Assembly: GCA_937959265.1 (NCBI GenBank)
Contig: CALGMA010000026.1
Coordinates: 1-64,000 of the forward strand
Source of the DNA: an uncultured Anaerolineae bacterium
Lineage (GTDB): Bacteria > Chloroflexota > Anaerolineae > J036 > Brachytrichaceae
DNA: 64,000 nucleotides
Direction: 5' to 3'
The notes under the pieces were generated by a model. That model did not search any database. It had not been told where the DNA came from and saw only the letters and a program-made list of their open reading frames with translations. The position numbers and the translations under genes are program-made. This document shows, piece by piece, positions 1 through 7,365 of the stretch; within the stretch, counting starts at the first letter, position 1, and every line of letters starts with the position of its first letter.

Positions 1-1
1 G

Positions 2-85
2 GCGTTGGAGCAAGGGTCGAAGTTTGCGATCCGAGAAGGGGGATTGACGGTCGGGGCCGGCTCGATCACGAAGGTGTTTGAATAG
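2..85 (+). CDS. tuf: Elongation factor Tu, C-terminal end (partial)
   Basis: The first 27 codons, open at the window edge, end in TAG and read as the last beta-barrel strand of EF-Tu: an FAIREGG core followed by TVGAG and a short tail ending TKVFE. EF-Tu is the GTPase that brings aminoacyl-tRNA to the ribosome. Only domain III residues are visible, so nothing can be said about the GTPase domain. A tRNA-Trp gene, secE and nusG follow directly, the classical bacterial order, which supports the call. Confidence 0.93.
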   Translation, partial: ALEQGSKFAIREGGLTVGAGSITKVFE

Positions 86-98
86 AGGAAGACCGCTG

Positions 99-142
99 AT
101 TCCCGACTCCCTCACGCCTCATCACAGCCAGGAGTCGGGAAT
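99..142 (+). terminator. Inverted repeat downstream of tuf, possible terminator
   Basis: Twelve bases at 99-110 (attcccgactcc) are perfectly complementary to 131-142, with a 20-base loop. The hairpin lies 14 bases after the tuf stop and before tRNA-Trp. No T-run follows, so it may be a processing or stabilising hairpin rather than a classical terminator. The core CCCGACTCC / GGAGTCGGG recurs in another intergenic hairpin at 19477-19512. Confidence 0.5.
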
Positions 143-164
143 GGGTGGATAATTAGGAGTGTGA

Positions 165-237
165 AGGGCAGTAGCTCAAGTGGTAGAGCACTCGACTCCA
201 AATCGAGCGGTTGTGGGTTCAAGTCCTGCCTGCCCTG
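165..237 (+). tRNA. trpT: tRNA-Trp (anticodon CCA)
   Basis: A full cloverleaf of 73 nt: acceptor arms agggcag (165-171) and ctgccct (230-236) pair perfectly, with discriminator G at 237. The anticodon stem ctcga/tcgag encloses loop ctccaaa, placing anticodon CCA at 198-200. The T arm carries the usual GGTTCAAGTCC. The 3' CCA is not encoded. It lies between tuf and secE as in many bacteria. Confidence 0.97.
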
Positions 238-251
238 TAACGACGAACGAC

Positions 252-283
252 TAGGGGCGTCCTGCTGTGTGGGGACGCCCCTA
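252..283 (+). other. Hairpin between tRNA-Trp and secE
   Basis: An 11-bp perfect inverted repeat (252-262 with 273-283, core aggggcgtcc) closes a 10-base loop between the tRNA and the secE start at 299. No T-run follows. It could separate tRNA processing from the secE-nusG message or act as a partial terminator. Confidence 0.55.
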
Positions 284-298
284 AGAATGTGATGACCT

Positions 299-616
299 AT
301 GGCAAATCAAGACGTTGCTGAAAAGAAGTCGTCCGGCGGACCTGGCTTCATCGAGCCGATCCGCGACTATATACGCGAGACGCTGGGCGAGCTGCGCAAG
401 GTACACTGGCCAACGCGCACAGAAGCGCGCAACCTGACCACAGTCGTGCTGGCAGTGACCTTCGCCATGGCCGTTTTCCTTGGCCTGTTCGACTTCCTTT
501 TCGGCCGCTTGATCGAAGAGATTTTGCTGTCCAACATTGTCGCCATTGCGATCGCCGTGGTCATCGTACTTTCGATCATCGTGCTGGTCGTGTTCGCCAG
601 CCGAGATCGTCGGTGA
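299..616 (+). CDS. secE: Preprotein translocase subunit SecE
   Basis: SecE clamps the SecY channel of the Sec translocase in the inner membrane. The 105-aa protein has the conserved amphipathic segment ELRKVHWPTRTEA at about residues 31-43, followed by a membrane helix at about 46-69. A second strongly hydrophobic segment (about 77-99) follows, ending in ASRDRR. Short-form bacterial SecE normally ends after one helix, so this copy appears to carry an extra C-terminal helix. The ATG at 299 is the first plausible start; no clear Shine-Dalgarno sequence precedes it. nusG follows 17 nt downstream. Confidence 0.93.
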   Translation: MANQDVAEKKSSGGPGFIEPIRDYIRETLGELRKVHWPTRTEARNLTTVVLAVTFAMAVFLGLFDFLFGRLIEEILLSNIVAIAIAVVIVLSIIVLVVFASRDRR

Positions 617-633
617 ATGGGGCGTGATACGAG

Positions 634-1788
634 ATGAATTTCGAGAGTGTGAATGAGGCCGAGCGGCCCACCGACGCGTCGCAGAGCGAAGGCGGCGCTG
701 TTGCCGACGTGCCCCTGGCCGGCCAGGCATCGCCGCAGCCCGAGACGACGAGTATGGAACAGCCGGTCGAGCCAATGGTCGGCGAACCAGGCGCTTCTGA
801 GGTAGAAGCGACGCTAACCGTGTCTCGCGCCGAGTCGCAATCCATCGCGACAAACGAAGCGTTGGCCAGCTCGGAATCATCGGCAGCGCCGGTGGTAGAT
901 GGCAGTGCTCAGGCCGAACAACCGGCTGTTGTGCCCGACGAGCCGCGAGTTGATACGCCTACGTTCGTAGCGCAATTGAACGAACCACAGGCGGAGTTGA
1001 CCGAGGCAGACGCCGAACGCGCGTTGCCGGAGGAGACGCCTCAGGCACAGGCGGCTGAGGTAGCCGTCGTCGAGGTCGCAGCGCCTGGTGAGGCCGAGGA
1101 AGAGGAAATCATCATCCGGCTGCCGAAACGGCGCAGCAAAACCGCCAAGTCGGATAAGCCGAAGCCGCCGCGCAAACCGGCGAAGAAAGCCGAGAAGCTG
1201 CCCGATCCGGGCGACGGCACCGGTTACGAGGCGCCCTACGTGCCCGAAGGCGTTGAGTCGCCCGACGAGCCGCAGTGGTATGCCATCCATTGCTACTCCG
1301 GCTACGAAAATAAGGTCAAGCACAACCTGGAACAGCGCATCGAAACGATGGGCATGGCTGACAAGATCTTCGAAGTCGTCGTGCCGACCGAAGACGAGAT
1401 CGAGGTGCGCGACGGCAAGCGCCGCACGGTCGAGCGCCGCGTGTTCCCAGGCTACGTCATGGTGCGCATGCGGATGAGCGAGGATTCCTGGCACGTCGTG
1501 CGTAACACGCCCGGCGTGACGCGCTTCGTCGGCATGGGCAACCGGCCGCAGCCGCTCAGCCCGCAAGAGGTCAACCAGATCTTGCACCGCATGGAAGCGG
1601 AGGCGCCCAAGATCAAGGTCAACTTCCGCGTGGGCCAGAAAGTGCGCATCATTGACGGTCCCTTCGCCGATTTCGTGGGCCTGGTAGACAAGATAGACAC
1701 CGAGCGCGCCAAAGTGACCGTGCTGGTTTCCTTCTTCGGACGCGACACGCCGGTCGAGCTGGACTTTTTGCAAGTCGAGAAGATGTAG
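634..1788 (+). CDS. nusG: Transcription termination/antitermination protein NusG with long N-terminal extension
   Basis: NusG binds RNA polymerase and links it to Rho or the ribosome. The NGN domain starts near residue 213 (QWYAIHCYSGYENKV) and the KOW domain covers about 332-384 (VRIIDGPFADFVG), ending in a typical FLQVEKM tail. Unusually, about 210 residues precede the NGN domain: an acidic Ala/Glu/Pro-rich low-complexity region (about 1-160), a basic Lys/Arg patch (about 162-190) and a short Pro/Gly linker. Usual NusG is about 180-200 aa. The whole extension is in frame and open, so the ATG at 634 is accepted, but I see no strong Shine-Dalgarno sequence and internal starts cannot be excluded. 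Confidence 0.95.
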   Translation: MNFESVNEAERPTDASQSEGGAVADVPLAGQASPQPETTSMEQPVEPMVGEPGASEVEATLTVSRAESQSIATNEALASSESSAAPVVDGSAQAEQPAVVPDEPRVDTPTFVAQLNEPQAELTEADAERALPEETPQAQAAEVAVVEVAAPGEAEEEEIIIRLPKRRSKTAKSDKPKPPRKPAKKAEKLPDPGDGTGYEAPYVPEGVESPDEPQWYAIHCYSGYENKVKHNLEQRIETMGMADKIFEVVVPTEDEIEVRDGKRRTVERRVFPGYVMVRMRMSEDSWHVVRNTPGVTRFVGMGNRPQPLSPQEVNQILHRMEAEAPKIKVNFRVGQKVRIIDGPFADFVGLVDKIDTERAKVTVLVSFFGRDTPVELDFLQVEKM

Positions 1789-1825
1789 CGCTTTCACCTG
1801 CTGCGCATCAGGTGAGGGCGATAAG

Positions 1826-1860
1826 GGTGGGAGAGCGCAAGCTCGTTTGACCACAAGGAG
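1826..1860 (+). promoter_or_regulatory. Ribosomal protein L1-type regulatory hairpin before rplK
   Basis: GTGG (1827-1830) pairs with CCAC (1851-1854). An inner stem GAGC/GCTC (1833-1836, 1841-1844) is capped by a GCAA tetraloop, with an asymmetric internal loop of GA against GTTTGA. The AGGAG ribosome-binding site follows at once. The same fold and sequence recur before rplA. The shape resembles the L1-binding region of 23S rRNA and of rplK-rplA messages, so L1 feedback on translation is the likely role. Confidence 0.75.
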
Positions 1861-1866
1861 TGAACC

Positions 1867-2292
1867 ATGGCAAAGAAAGTCAAGTCAACTGTCAGCATTC
1901 AGATCGAGGCGGGCAAGGCTAGCCCTGCGCCGCCCATCGGTCCGTCGCTCGCGCCGCATGGCATCAACCTGATGATGTTCTGCAAGGAATACAACGCGCG
2001 CACGGCCTCGATGGCGGGCTACATCATCCCGGCCAAGATCACCGTTTACACGGACAACTCGTTCACCTTTACGCTCGGCACGCCGCCGACGGCACAGCTC
2101 ATTCGCAAAGCGGCCGGCATCGAAAAGGGCTCGGCGACGCCGAACCGCAACAAAGTTGGCAAGATCACCCGAGCGCAGGTCAAGGAAATCGCCGAGATGA
2201 AGATGAAGGATCTGAACGCGATTGACCTGGAAGGCGCGATGAAACAGGTGATGGGCACAGCCCGCAGCATGGGCGTGGAGGTCGTGGACTGA
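1867..2292 (+). CDS. rplK: 50S ribosomal protein L11
   Basis: L11 (141 aa) binds the GTPase-associated centre of 23S rRNA. The N-terminal domain has the invariant [24 protein letters not shown] segment at about residues 20-44; the C-terminal RNA-binding domain ends with the [15 protein letters not shown] signature. Length is standard. The start ATG at 1867 follows an AGGAG 6 nt upstream and an L1-type hairpin. rplA follows after 79 nt, giving the usual L11-L1 pair. Confidence 0.97.
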   Translation: MAKKVKSTVSIQIEAGKASPAPPIGPSLAPHGINLMMFCKEYNARTASMAGYIIPAKITVYTDNSFTFTLGTPPTAQLIRKAAGIEKGSATPNRNKVGKITRAQVKEIAEMKMKDLNAIDLEGAMKQVMGTARSMGVEVVD

Positions 2293-2327
2293 GGGTGCTA
2301 CATGTCTTGTAACAAGCGCCCCGGTAG

Positions 2328-2362
2328 CGTGGGAGAGCATTGGCTCGTTGGAACCACGAGGA
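2328..2362 (+). promoter_or_regulatory. Second L1-type regulatory hairpin, before rplA
   Basis: CGTGG (2328-2332) pairs with CCACG (2354-2358). The inner stem GAGC/GCTC (2335-2338, 2343-2346) has an ATTG loop, and the internal loop is GA against GTTGGAA. The GGAG ribosome-binding site of rplA overlaps its 3' edge. It matches the hairpin at 1826-1860 in stem, loop placement and distance to the start codon, which is strong internal evidence for a shared ligand, most likely L1. Confidence 0.75.
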
Positions 2363-2371
2363 GTCATTTCG

Positions 2372-3085
2372 ATGGCAAAAGCAGGTAAAAAGTATCTCGC
2401 TGCAGCAGAGAAAGTAGATCGGAATAAGTTGTATTCGACCAGTGAGGCGGTGCAACTCGTCAAAGACACTAGCTTTACCAAGTTCGACGCGACCGTTGAG
2501 TGCCATGTCCGTTTGGGTGTGGACCCGCGCCAGGCCGATCAGCAGGTGCGTGGCGTGGTCGTGCTGCCCAATGGCCTGGGCAAAACTGTGCGTGTGCTCG
2601 TTTTCGCCCAGGGTGAAGGCGCGCGCATCGCGCACGAAGCCGGCGCCGACATCGTGGCCGACACCGACGAGTGGATCAAGAAGATCCAGGATGGCTTCAC
2701 CGATTTCGACGTGGCGATTGCGACGCCCGACATGATGGGCAAGGTCGGCCGCCTGGGTAAGGTACTCGGCCCGCGCGGCCTGATGCCCAACCCGAAAGCT
2801 GGCACCGTGGTGCCGCCCGACGATATCCCACGCGTGATCAAGGAAGCGCGCGCCGGCCGCGTCGAGTTCCGCTTGGACAAGACGGGGAACCTTCACGTGC
2901 CGGTGGGCAAAGTGAGCTTCTCGCCCCAGGCGCTCAACGAGAATCTCATCGCCTTCCTCGACGCAGTGAACAAGGCGAAACCCGCGGCTGCCAAGGGCAA
3001 CTTCGTGAAGCGCATCACGCTGACTTCGACGATGGGGCCGGGCGTGCGCGTGGATCCGAACCTTGCCGTGCGCGCGTCTGCATGA
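2372..3085 (+). CDS. rplA: 50S ribosomal protein L1
   Basis: L1 (237 aa) forms the mobile stalk at the ribosomal E site and is known to repress its own operon. The protein opens [11 protein letters not shown] and contains the conserved [21 protein letters not shown] block near residues 125-145 and the C-terminal [14 protein letters not shown] at 2348 gives a longer frame, but the ATG at 2372 has a GGAG 9 nt upstream and gives the family-typical N terminus. The longer start would lie inside the regulatory hairpin. Confidence 0.97.
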   Translation: MAKAGKKYLAAAEKVDRNKLYSTSEAVQLVKDTSFTKFDATVECHVRLGVDPRQADQQVRGVVVLPNGLGKTVRVLVFAQGEGARIAHEAGADIVADTDEWIKKIQDGFTDFDVAIATPDMMGKVGRLGKVLGPRGLMPNPKAGTVVPPDDIPRVIKEARAGRVEFRLDKTGNLHVPVGKVSFSPQALNENLIAFLDAVNKAKPAAAKGNFVKRITLTSTMGPGVRVDPNLAVRASA

Positions 3086-3125
3086 ATGCAGGAGAGGTTC
3101 CAAGCAACAGATGTAATCGTTGTGG

Positions 3126-3300
3126 TATAGTCTGCGTCTGCAACTGCCGGTGACTACGGGTCTCCCTCGCAAGAGGGATATAAACCGCGCCCGTATAGGT
3201 AGGAGGCACAAGCGAACAAACTGGCTCGCAAGCATTTGCTTGTGATGCCCATGCAAAGCGATGTGCGCCTCGGCCTGTCACCGGTCGAGGCGCAATTACT
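3126..3300 (+). promoter_or_regulatory. rplJ leader: possible promoter, L10-type structured RNA and attenuator hairpin
   Basis: A -10-like TATAGT lies at 3126-3131 without a clear -35. TACGGG (3155-3160) pairs with CCCGTA (3190-3195) around an inner hairpin CCCTC-GCAA-GAGGG (3164-3177) and an AAACCG segment, which fits an L10(L12) binding leader with a kink-like internal loop. A further 12-bp hairpin (3264-3275 with 3283-3294, one G-T pair) is followed by a weakly T-rich stretch and may be an attenuator. The L10 leader assignment is from shape and position, not from a covariance search. Confidence 0.6.
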
Positions 3301-3339
3301 TTCCCTTCGCTGTGAAGGACTGAACAAGGAGGTGAAGAC

Positions 3340-3873
3340 TTGGCAATCTCAAGAGAGAAAAAGGAACACATCGTTGCCGAATACGCCGAGCTGATCGGCA
3401 AGAGCCAGGCGATGATCATCACCCACTACGGCGGCTTGAAGATGCCCGAACTCGACAAGGTGCGCAGCCAGATGCGCAGCGCGCAGGCCGAGTTCCACGT
3501 TACGAAGAATACGCTGGTGAAGCGCGCGTTGAAAGACGCCGGATACGACGTGCCTGCTGAGTGGTTGACCGGCACCACCGCAATGAGCTTTTGCTTCCAG
3601 GATCCGGCGGCGGTGGCCAAAGCCCTGAGCGAACTGACCAAGGAGTTCGAGAAATTCGAGGTGGTTGGCGGCGTGCTGAGCGGCAAGGCCATCACGAAAG
3701 AGGAAGTCGAAGCCCTGGCGTCGCTGCCGTCGCTGGACACGCTGCGCGCGCAGATCATCGGCGCCATCTCGGCGCCGGCGTCGAACCTCGTCGGCGTACT
3801 GAACGCAGCGATCGGTGGCGTGATGTACGCCTTGCAGGCGCGGATTGACAAGGAAACGCCCAAAGAGGCATGA
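3340..3873 (+). CDS. rplJ: 50S ribosomal protein L10
   Basis: L10 (177 aa) anchors L12 dimers at the stalk base. The N terminus AISREKKEHIVAEYAELIGKS and the segment FHVTKNTLVKRAL are family hallmarks; the C-terminal helix that holds L12 spans about residues 135-175. The start is TTG at 3340, chosen because an AAGGAGGT lies 6 nt upstream and no ATG is near. The gene follows a 250-nt structured leader and is followed after 66 nt by rplL. Confidence 0.96.
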   Translation: MAISREKKEHIVAEYAELIGKSQAMIITHYGGLKMPELDKVRSQMRSAQAEFHVTKNTLVKRALKDAGYDVPAEWLTGTTAMSFCFQDPAAVAKALSELTKEFEKFEVVGGVLSGKAITKEEVEALASLPSLDTLRAQIIGAISAPASNLVGVLNAAIGGVMYALQARIDKETPKEA

Positions 3874-3899
3874 GTTGGTTCGGAATGATGAACAGTCAA

Positions 3900-3920
3900 T
3901 GATTGATGGATCATCAATCA
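3900..3920 (+). other. Hairpin in the rplJ-rplL gap
   Basis: tgattgatg (3900-3908) pairs perfectly with catcaatca (3912-3920) over a 3-base loop, ending 8 nt before the AAGGAG site of rplL. It is AT-rich, unlike its surroundings. L12 is needed in several copies per L10, so a hairpin here may shield the rplL message end or tune its translation; this is inference. Confidence 0.5.
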
Positions 3921-3939
3921 TCACTAAGGAGAAACAGAA

Positions 3940-4326
3940 ATGGCAGATTTGAACGCGATCGTCGAACAATTAAACGGCCTGACGCTGCTGGAAGCAGCTC
4001 AGTTGAAGAAGATGCTGGAAGAGAAGTGGGGCGTGACGGCTGCGGCCGCGCCGGTCATGGTCGCGGGCGCCGCGCCGGTGGCTGCGGGCGCCGCGGCTGC
4101 CCCGGTCGAGGAGAAGACCGAATTCGATGTGGTGTTCGAGGACGTCGGCCCGAAGAAGATCGAAGTGATCAAGGTCGTGCGCGCCATCACCAACCTCGGC
4201 TTGAAGGAGGCCAAGGACCTGGTCGAAGCACCCAAGTCGGTGATTCAGACCGGCGTTTCGAAGGAGACGGCCGAGGACACCAAGAAGAAGCTCGAAGAAG
4301 TCGGCGCCAAGGTCATCATCAAGTGA
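3940..4326 (+). CDS. rplL: 50S ribosomal protein L7/L12
   Basis: L12 (128 aa) forms the multicopy stalk that recruits translation GTPases. The N-terminal dimerisation domain (about 1-32), an Ala/Pro-rich hinge (about 33-55) and the C-terminal domain with [21 protein letters not shown] are all present, ending GAKVIIK. An AAGGAG lies 8 nt before the ATG. A perfect terminator starts 34 nt after the stop, closing the ribosomal block. Confidence 0.97.
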   Translation: MADLNAIVEQLNGLTLLEAAQLKKMLEEKWGVTAAAAPVMVAGAAPVAAGAAAAPVEEKTEFDVVFEDVGPKKIEVIKVVRAITNLGLKEAKDLVEAPKSVIQTGVSKETAEDTKKKLEEVGAKVIIK

Positions 4327-4359
4327 GCGCTGTCGAGCGCATCGCGCCGTTTGCGCCTG

Positions 4360-4400
4360 GGGCGAAGCACAGATCAGAGAGTGCTTCGCCCTTTTGATTT
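4360..4400 (+). terminator. Rho-independent terminator after rplL
   Basis: An 11-bp perfect stem (gggcgaagcac at 4360-4370 with gtgcttcgccc at 4381-4391) has a 10-base loop and is followed by ttttgatttt. It sits 34 nt after rplL and 8 nt before the next start codon. Confidence 0.9.
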
Positions 4401-4407
4401 TGTCGTG

Positions 4408-5415
4408 ATGTGGTCGCAAGTCATGGACGCACGCGCGTGGGACGAAGCGCTGCGCGCACTCCCTGCGCCGCACCTGCTCCAATCGTGGGCATGGGGCGAA
4501 CTCAAGTCGCGCTGGGGATGGACGGCGGAGCGCTGGCTGCTGCGTAGCACGGCTGGCACCCCCCACGCAGCGGTGCAAGTGTTGACCCGCCGCATCAGCC
4601 GGCTGCCCGTCTGCGTGCTCTATGCGCCTCGAGGGCCGGTCGTCGCCGATGATGAGGCGTTCGACGCGGCACTAGCGCTGCTCGAGCAGCGAGCGCGGGC
4701 AAAGCGCGCGATCTGGGTGAAGGCCGATGGTAATCCGCCGTCGGCCGACGAGGGCGATGCGCTCGGCCGTCGCCGGGCCTTGCTCGCTGCGCGCGGCTGG
4801 CGTTACTCGTCCACACAGGTCCAGTTTCGCAACACGATGCACACCGACCTGCGCCAGAGCGACGAGGCGTTGCTCGCAGCGATGAAGCCCAAGACGCGCT
4901 ATAACGTGCGCCTGGCGGAGAAGCGCGGCGTGCAGGTGCGCATCGTTGCACCGATCGGCGACGCCGACGCGCACCTGCTCTACGCCATGTATGCCGAGAC
5001 CGCCCGGCGGGACGGATTCGCCATCCGCGAAGCGGCATATTACGCCGATGTATGGCGGACGATGAACAGCGCGGCGTTCATCGCCGAGCAAGAAGGGCAG
5101 GCGCTGGCCGGTCTGGTGCTGCTCCGCTTTGGCGACCGCGCATGGTATTTCTACGGCATGTCGCGCTCGGTGGGTCGTGAGCACATGCCGAACTATCTGC
5201 TGCAGTGGGTGGCGATGCGCTGGGCGCGCGACCAGGGCTGCACCGTCTATGACTGGTGGGGTGCGCCGAACGTGTGCGACGAGCGCGACCCGCTGTGGGG
5301 CGTGTATCGCTTCAAGGAGGGCTTCGGGGCGCGCTTCGTCGAGGGCCTCGGCGCGTGGGACTATATGCCGTCGCATGTAGGACGACTGCTTGCAGTCGTC
5401 CTGCGATACAAATAA
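4408..5415 (+). CDS. FemAB-family peptidoglycan bridge-like aminoacyltransferase
   Basis: The 335-aa protein has the FemAB/GNAT fold signature of lipid II aminoacyltransferases: LLQSWAWGELKSRWGW near residue 22, MKPKTRYNVRLAEKRGV near 155-171, and a C-terminal YDWWGAPN followed by YRFKEGFGA near 300. These enzymes use aminoacyl-tRNA to add residues to cell-wall precursors, but some homologues act on other acceptors, so the substrate is open. The frame extends to a TTG at 4351, inside the rplL terminator, so ATG 4408 is preferred; ATG 4426 is possible. No Shine-Dalgarno sequence is evident. The gene stands alone between the ribosomal terminator and tpiA. Confidence 0.85.
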   Translation: MWSQVMDARAWDEALRALPAPHLLQSWAWGELKSRWGWTAERWLLRSTAGTPHAAVQVLTRRISRLPVCVLYAPRGPVVADDEAFDAALALLEQRARAKRAIWVKADGNPPSADEGDALGRRRALLAARGWRYSSTQVQFRNTMHTDLRQSDEALLAAMKPKTRYNVRLAEKRGVQVRIVAPIGDADAHLLYAMYAETARRDGFAIREAAYYADVWRTMNSAAFIAEQEGQALAGLVLLRFGDRAWYFYGMSRSVGREHMPNYLLQWVAMRWARDQGCTVYDWWGAPNVCDERDPLWGVYRFKEGFGARFVEGLGAWDYMPSHVGRLLAVVLRYK

Positions 5416-5546
5416 GCAGGAAGTGTAAGGGGGCTAAGCGGGGATGCGGAAATCGCTGCCGGCCAGGCCTTGATGCGCTTCGTCCAGCGCGGGATGACAG
5501 ATGATGCGCTGGTGAAGTGGGAAAGCCCTTCCCGTCCGTGATCGTT

Positions 5547-5579
5547 TGGGTGGACGAAAGCACTGCCTTCGTCCACCCA
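5547..5579 (+). repeat. Palindromic intergenic element, copy A
   Basis: A perfect 12-bp stem (tgggtggacgaa with ttcgtccaccca) closes a 9-base loop (agcactgcc) in the 281-nt gap between the FemAB-like gene and tpiA. No T-run follows. Stem core and loop match a second intergenic hairpin at 55698-55731 on the other strand, sharing GACGAAAGCA-Y-TGCCTTCG. The rest of the gap (5416-5546, 5580-5696) holds no gene that I can support. Confidence 0.6.
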
Positions 5580-5696
5580 CTGCCTTGCTCAGCCACCGGA
5601 AGTGCTGTCTCTGCTCGCCTGGAGGCGCTGCTGCGCGTCATTTGACTGCTGATGTGATGAGACAATAGGGGCAACTCAGATCGTCACAGGTTCACT

Positions 5697-6455
5697 ATGC
5701 GAAAACAGTTTGTTGCCGGCAATTGGAAGATGAACAAGACGGTGCACGAGGCCTACGATCTCGCCATTGAGCTGATCACCGGCCTGCGCGCCGTGCGCGA
5801 GACGGAGGTGGCGTTGTGCCCGCCTTTCGTGGCGTTAACGGCGGTCAAGTCGGCTATTGCCAACACGATGATTAGGCTCGGCGCACAGAACATGCACGAT
5901 CAAGACCGAGGCGCGTTCACTGGCGAAATCTCGCCGGTCATGCTGGCCGGCCTGGCCGACTACGTCATCCTCGGCCATTCCGAGCGGCGCCAACACTTCG
6001 GCGAAAGCGACGCTTTCATCAACCGCAAGGTGCTCGCCGCGCTGCGGCACGGCCTGCGGCCCATCCTGTGCATCGGCGAGACGCTGGAGCAAAACGAGCG
6101 CGGCGAAACCGAGGCGGTGCTTGCACGGCAGTTGCACGCTAACCTGGCCGGCGTCGCTGCGGAAGATGCGACGAAGATCGTCATCGCCTACGAGCCAGTG
6201 TGGGCCATCGGCACCGGCCGAGCGGCGACGGCGGACGACGCCCAGCAGCGCTGCGCCTTTGTGCGCGCCCAGCTTCGCGGCCTGTTCGGCGCGCCGGCCG
6301 AGGAGATGCGCATCCAGTACGGCGGCAGCGTCACGCCGGCGAACGCGTCCGAAATCCTGCGCCAACCCGATGTGGACGGCGCCCTGGTGGGCGGCGCGAG
6401 CCTGAAGGCCGATGACTTCGTTGCTATCGTCCGGGCAGCCAAGGGAAACTTGTGA
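5697..6455 (+). CDS. tpiA: Triosephosphate isomerase
   Basis: Interconverts dihydroxyacetone phosphate and glyceraldehyde 3-phosphate in glycolysis. The 252-aa protein carries GNWKMN (residues 8-13, substrate-binding Asn and catalytic Lys), the catalytic-His loop ILGHSERR near 97, the catalytic-Glu loop YEPVWAIGTG near 165-174 and the phosphate-binding YGGSV near 208. Length is normal. ATG 5697 gives the standard N terminus MRKQFVAGNWKMN; no strong ribosome-binding site is visible. Confidence 0.97.
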   Translation: MRKQFVAGNWKMNKTVHEAYDLAIELITGLRAVRETEVALCPPFVALTAVKSAIANTMIRLGAQNMHDQDRGAFTGEISPVMLAGLADYVILGHSERRQHFGESDAFINRKVLAALRHGLRPILCIGETLEQNERGETEAVLARQLHANLAGVAAEDATKIVIAYEPVWAIGTGRAATADDAQQRCAFVRAQLRGLFGAPAEEMRIQYGGSVTPANASEILRQPDVDGALVGGASLKADDFVAIVRAAKGNL

Positions 6456-6524
6456 AGTGATACCCCGGCGTCTCTCTACGAGAGGCGCAGGACGAGGGAC
6501 GCCCGGCCTGGCGCACTGCACGTC

Positions 6525-7277
6525 ATGCTCTCCGCCTTACTCCTCTTTCTGATTGCTTTCGGCGCAGTGCTGGTGCTGGAGCGATTCGTGCATCGGCGCT
6601 TGCAGGAAGTCTTTCTGCTGCTCACCGGGCATGTCCAGACGGCGACATTGCTGTACTCGCTGGTGTTGCTGCCGGGTGTGGCGCTGCACGAGATAAGCCA
6701 TGCGCTGGTGGCGGCGCTGCTAGGCGTGCGCGTGCGGCGCCTCTCGCTGCGGCCGGAGCGACAGCGCAACGGCGTGGTGCGATTGGGCTACGTCGAAGTG
6801 TTGCGCAGCGACGCTTTGCGCACCAGCCTGATCGGCGCTGCGCCGCTGTTCGCCGGACTGGGCGCGCTCCTCGCGATCGGCGCGCTGGTGTTCGATCTCG
6901 GCTCGATGCAGTCAGCATTGATGGATGGCAGCGCCCGCGGCATCTTCGACCGGCTGCTTGCCCTGCCCAATGCAACCGATTCGTGGCTATGGATCTACAT
7001 GGTTTTCGCCATCGCCAACAGCATGATGCCATCATCTTCGGACACGCAGTCGTGGCCGCCGGTGATCGGATTCATGACCGTCTTCGGCGCGGTGCTGCTG
7101 CTGATAGGAGGGACCGATCTCGTCACGGCGATTGCGCCCTTTGCCCAGGATACGGCTCGTTGGTTGACGGCCGTGTTCGCCCTCACGGCGTTCATTGACC
7201 TCGTGGTGATCGCTGCGCTCGCGATCCTGGCCCGGAGTATCGGTTTGTTCACCGGCCGACGCGTGGAGTTCAAGTGA
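6525..7277 (+). CDS. Multi-pass membrane protein with HExxH motif, putative M50-like metalloprotease
   Basis: The 250-aa protein has about six hydrophobic segments (roughly 1-19, 42-66, 97-117, 150-166, 178-195, 207-240). HEISH at residues 55-59 lies inside the second helix, as in intramembrane site-2 proteases. Near 165-173 the sequence NSMMPSSSD resembles the N..P..D motif that supplies the third zinc ligand in family M50. I therefore infer an intramembrane zinc peptidase or a relative, but the family match is from motifs alone and no PDZ domain is present. It lies 69 nt after tpiA. Confidence 0.6.
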   Translation: MLSALLLFLIAFGAVLVLERFVHRRLQEVFLLLTGHVQTATLLYSLVLLPGVALHEISHALVAALLGVRVRRLSLRPERQRNGVVRLGYVEVLRSDALRTSLIGAAPLFAGLGALLAIGALVFDLGSMQSALMDGSARGIFDRLLALPNATDSWLWIYMVFAIANSMMPSSSDTQSWPPVIGFMTVFGAVLLLIGGTDLVTAIAPFAQDTARWLTAVFALTAFIDLVVIAALAILARSIGLFTGRRVEFK

Positions 7278-7365
7278 TGACCGCCGGGCTGTGCGCATTG
7301 ACAATTGCGCTACGACGCAGCGAAGGTCGGGCGCTGTGTTATCTCAGGTGAAGTAGCATTGGGGC

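Noticed and set aside
877..1854. Long antisense frames, for example 877-1854 and 2180-3256 on the minus strand
   Set aside because: They mirror nusG and rplA codon bias, have no recognisable domains and lie opposite certain genes. High G+C makes such shadow frames common.
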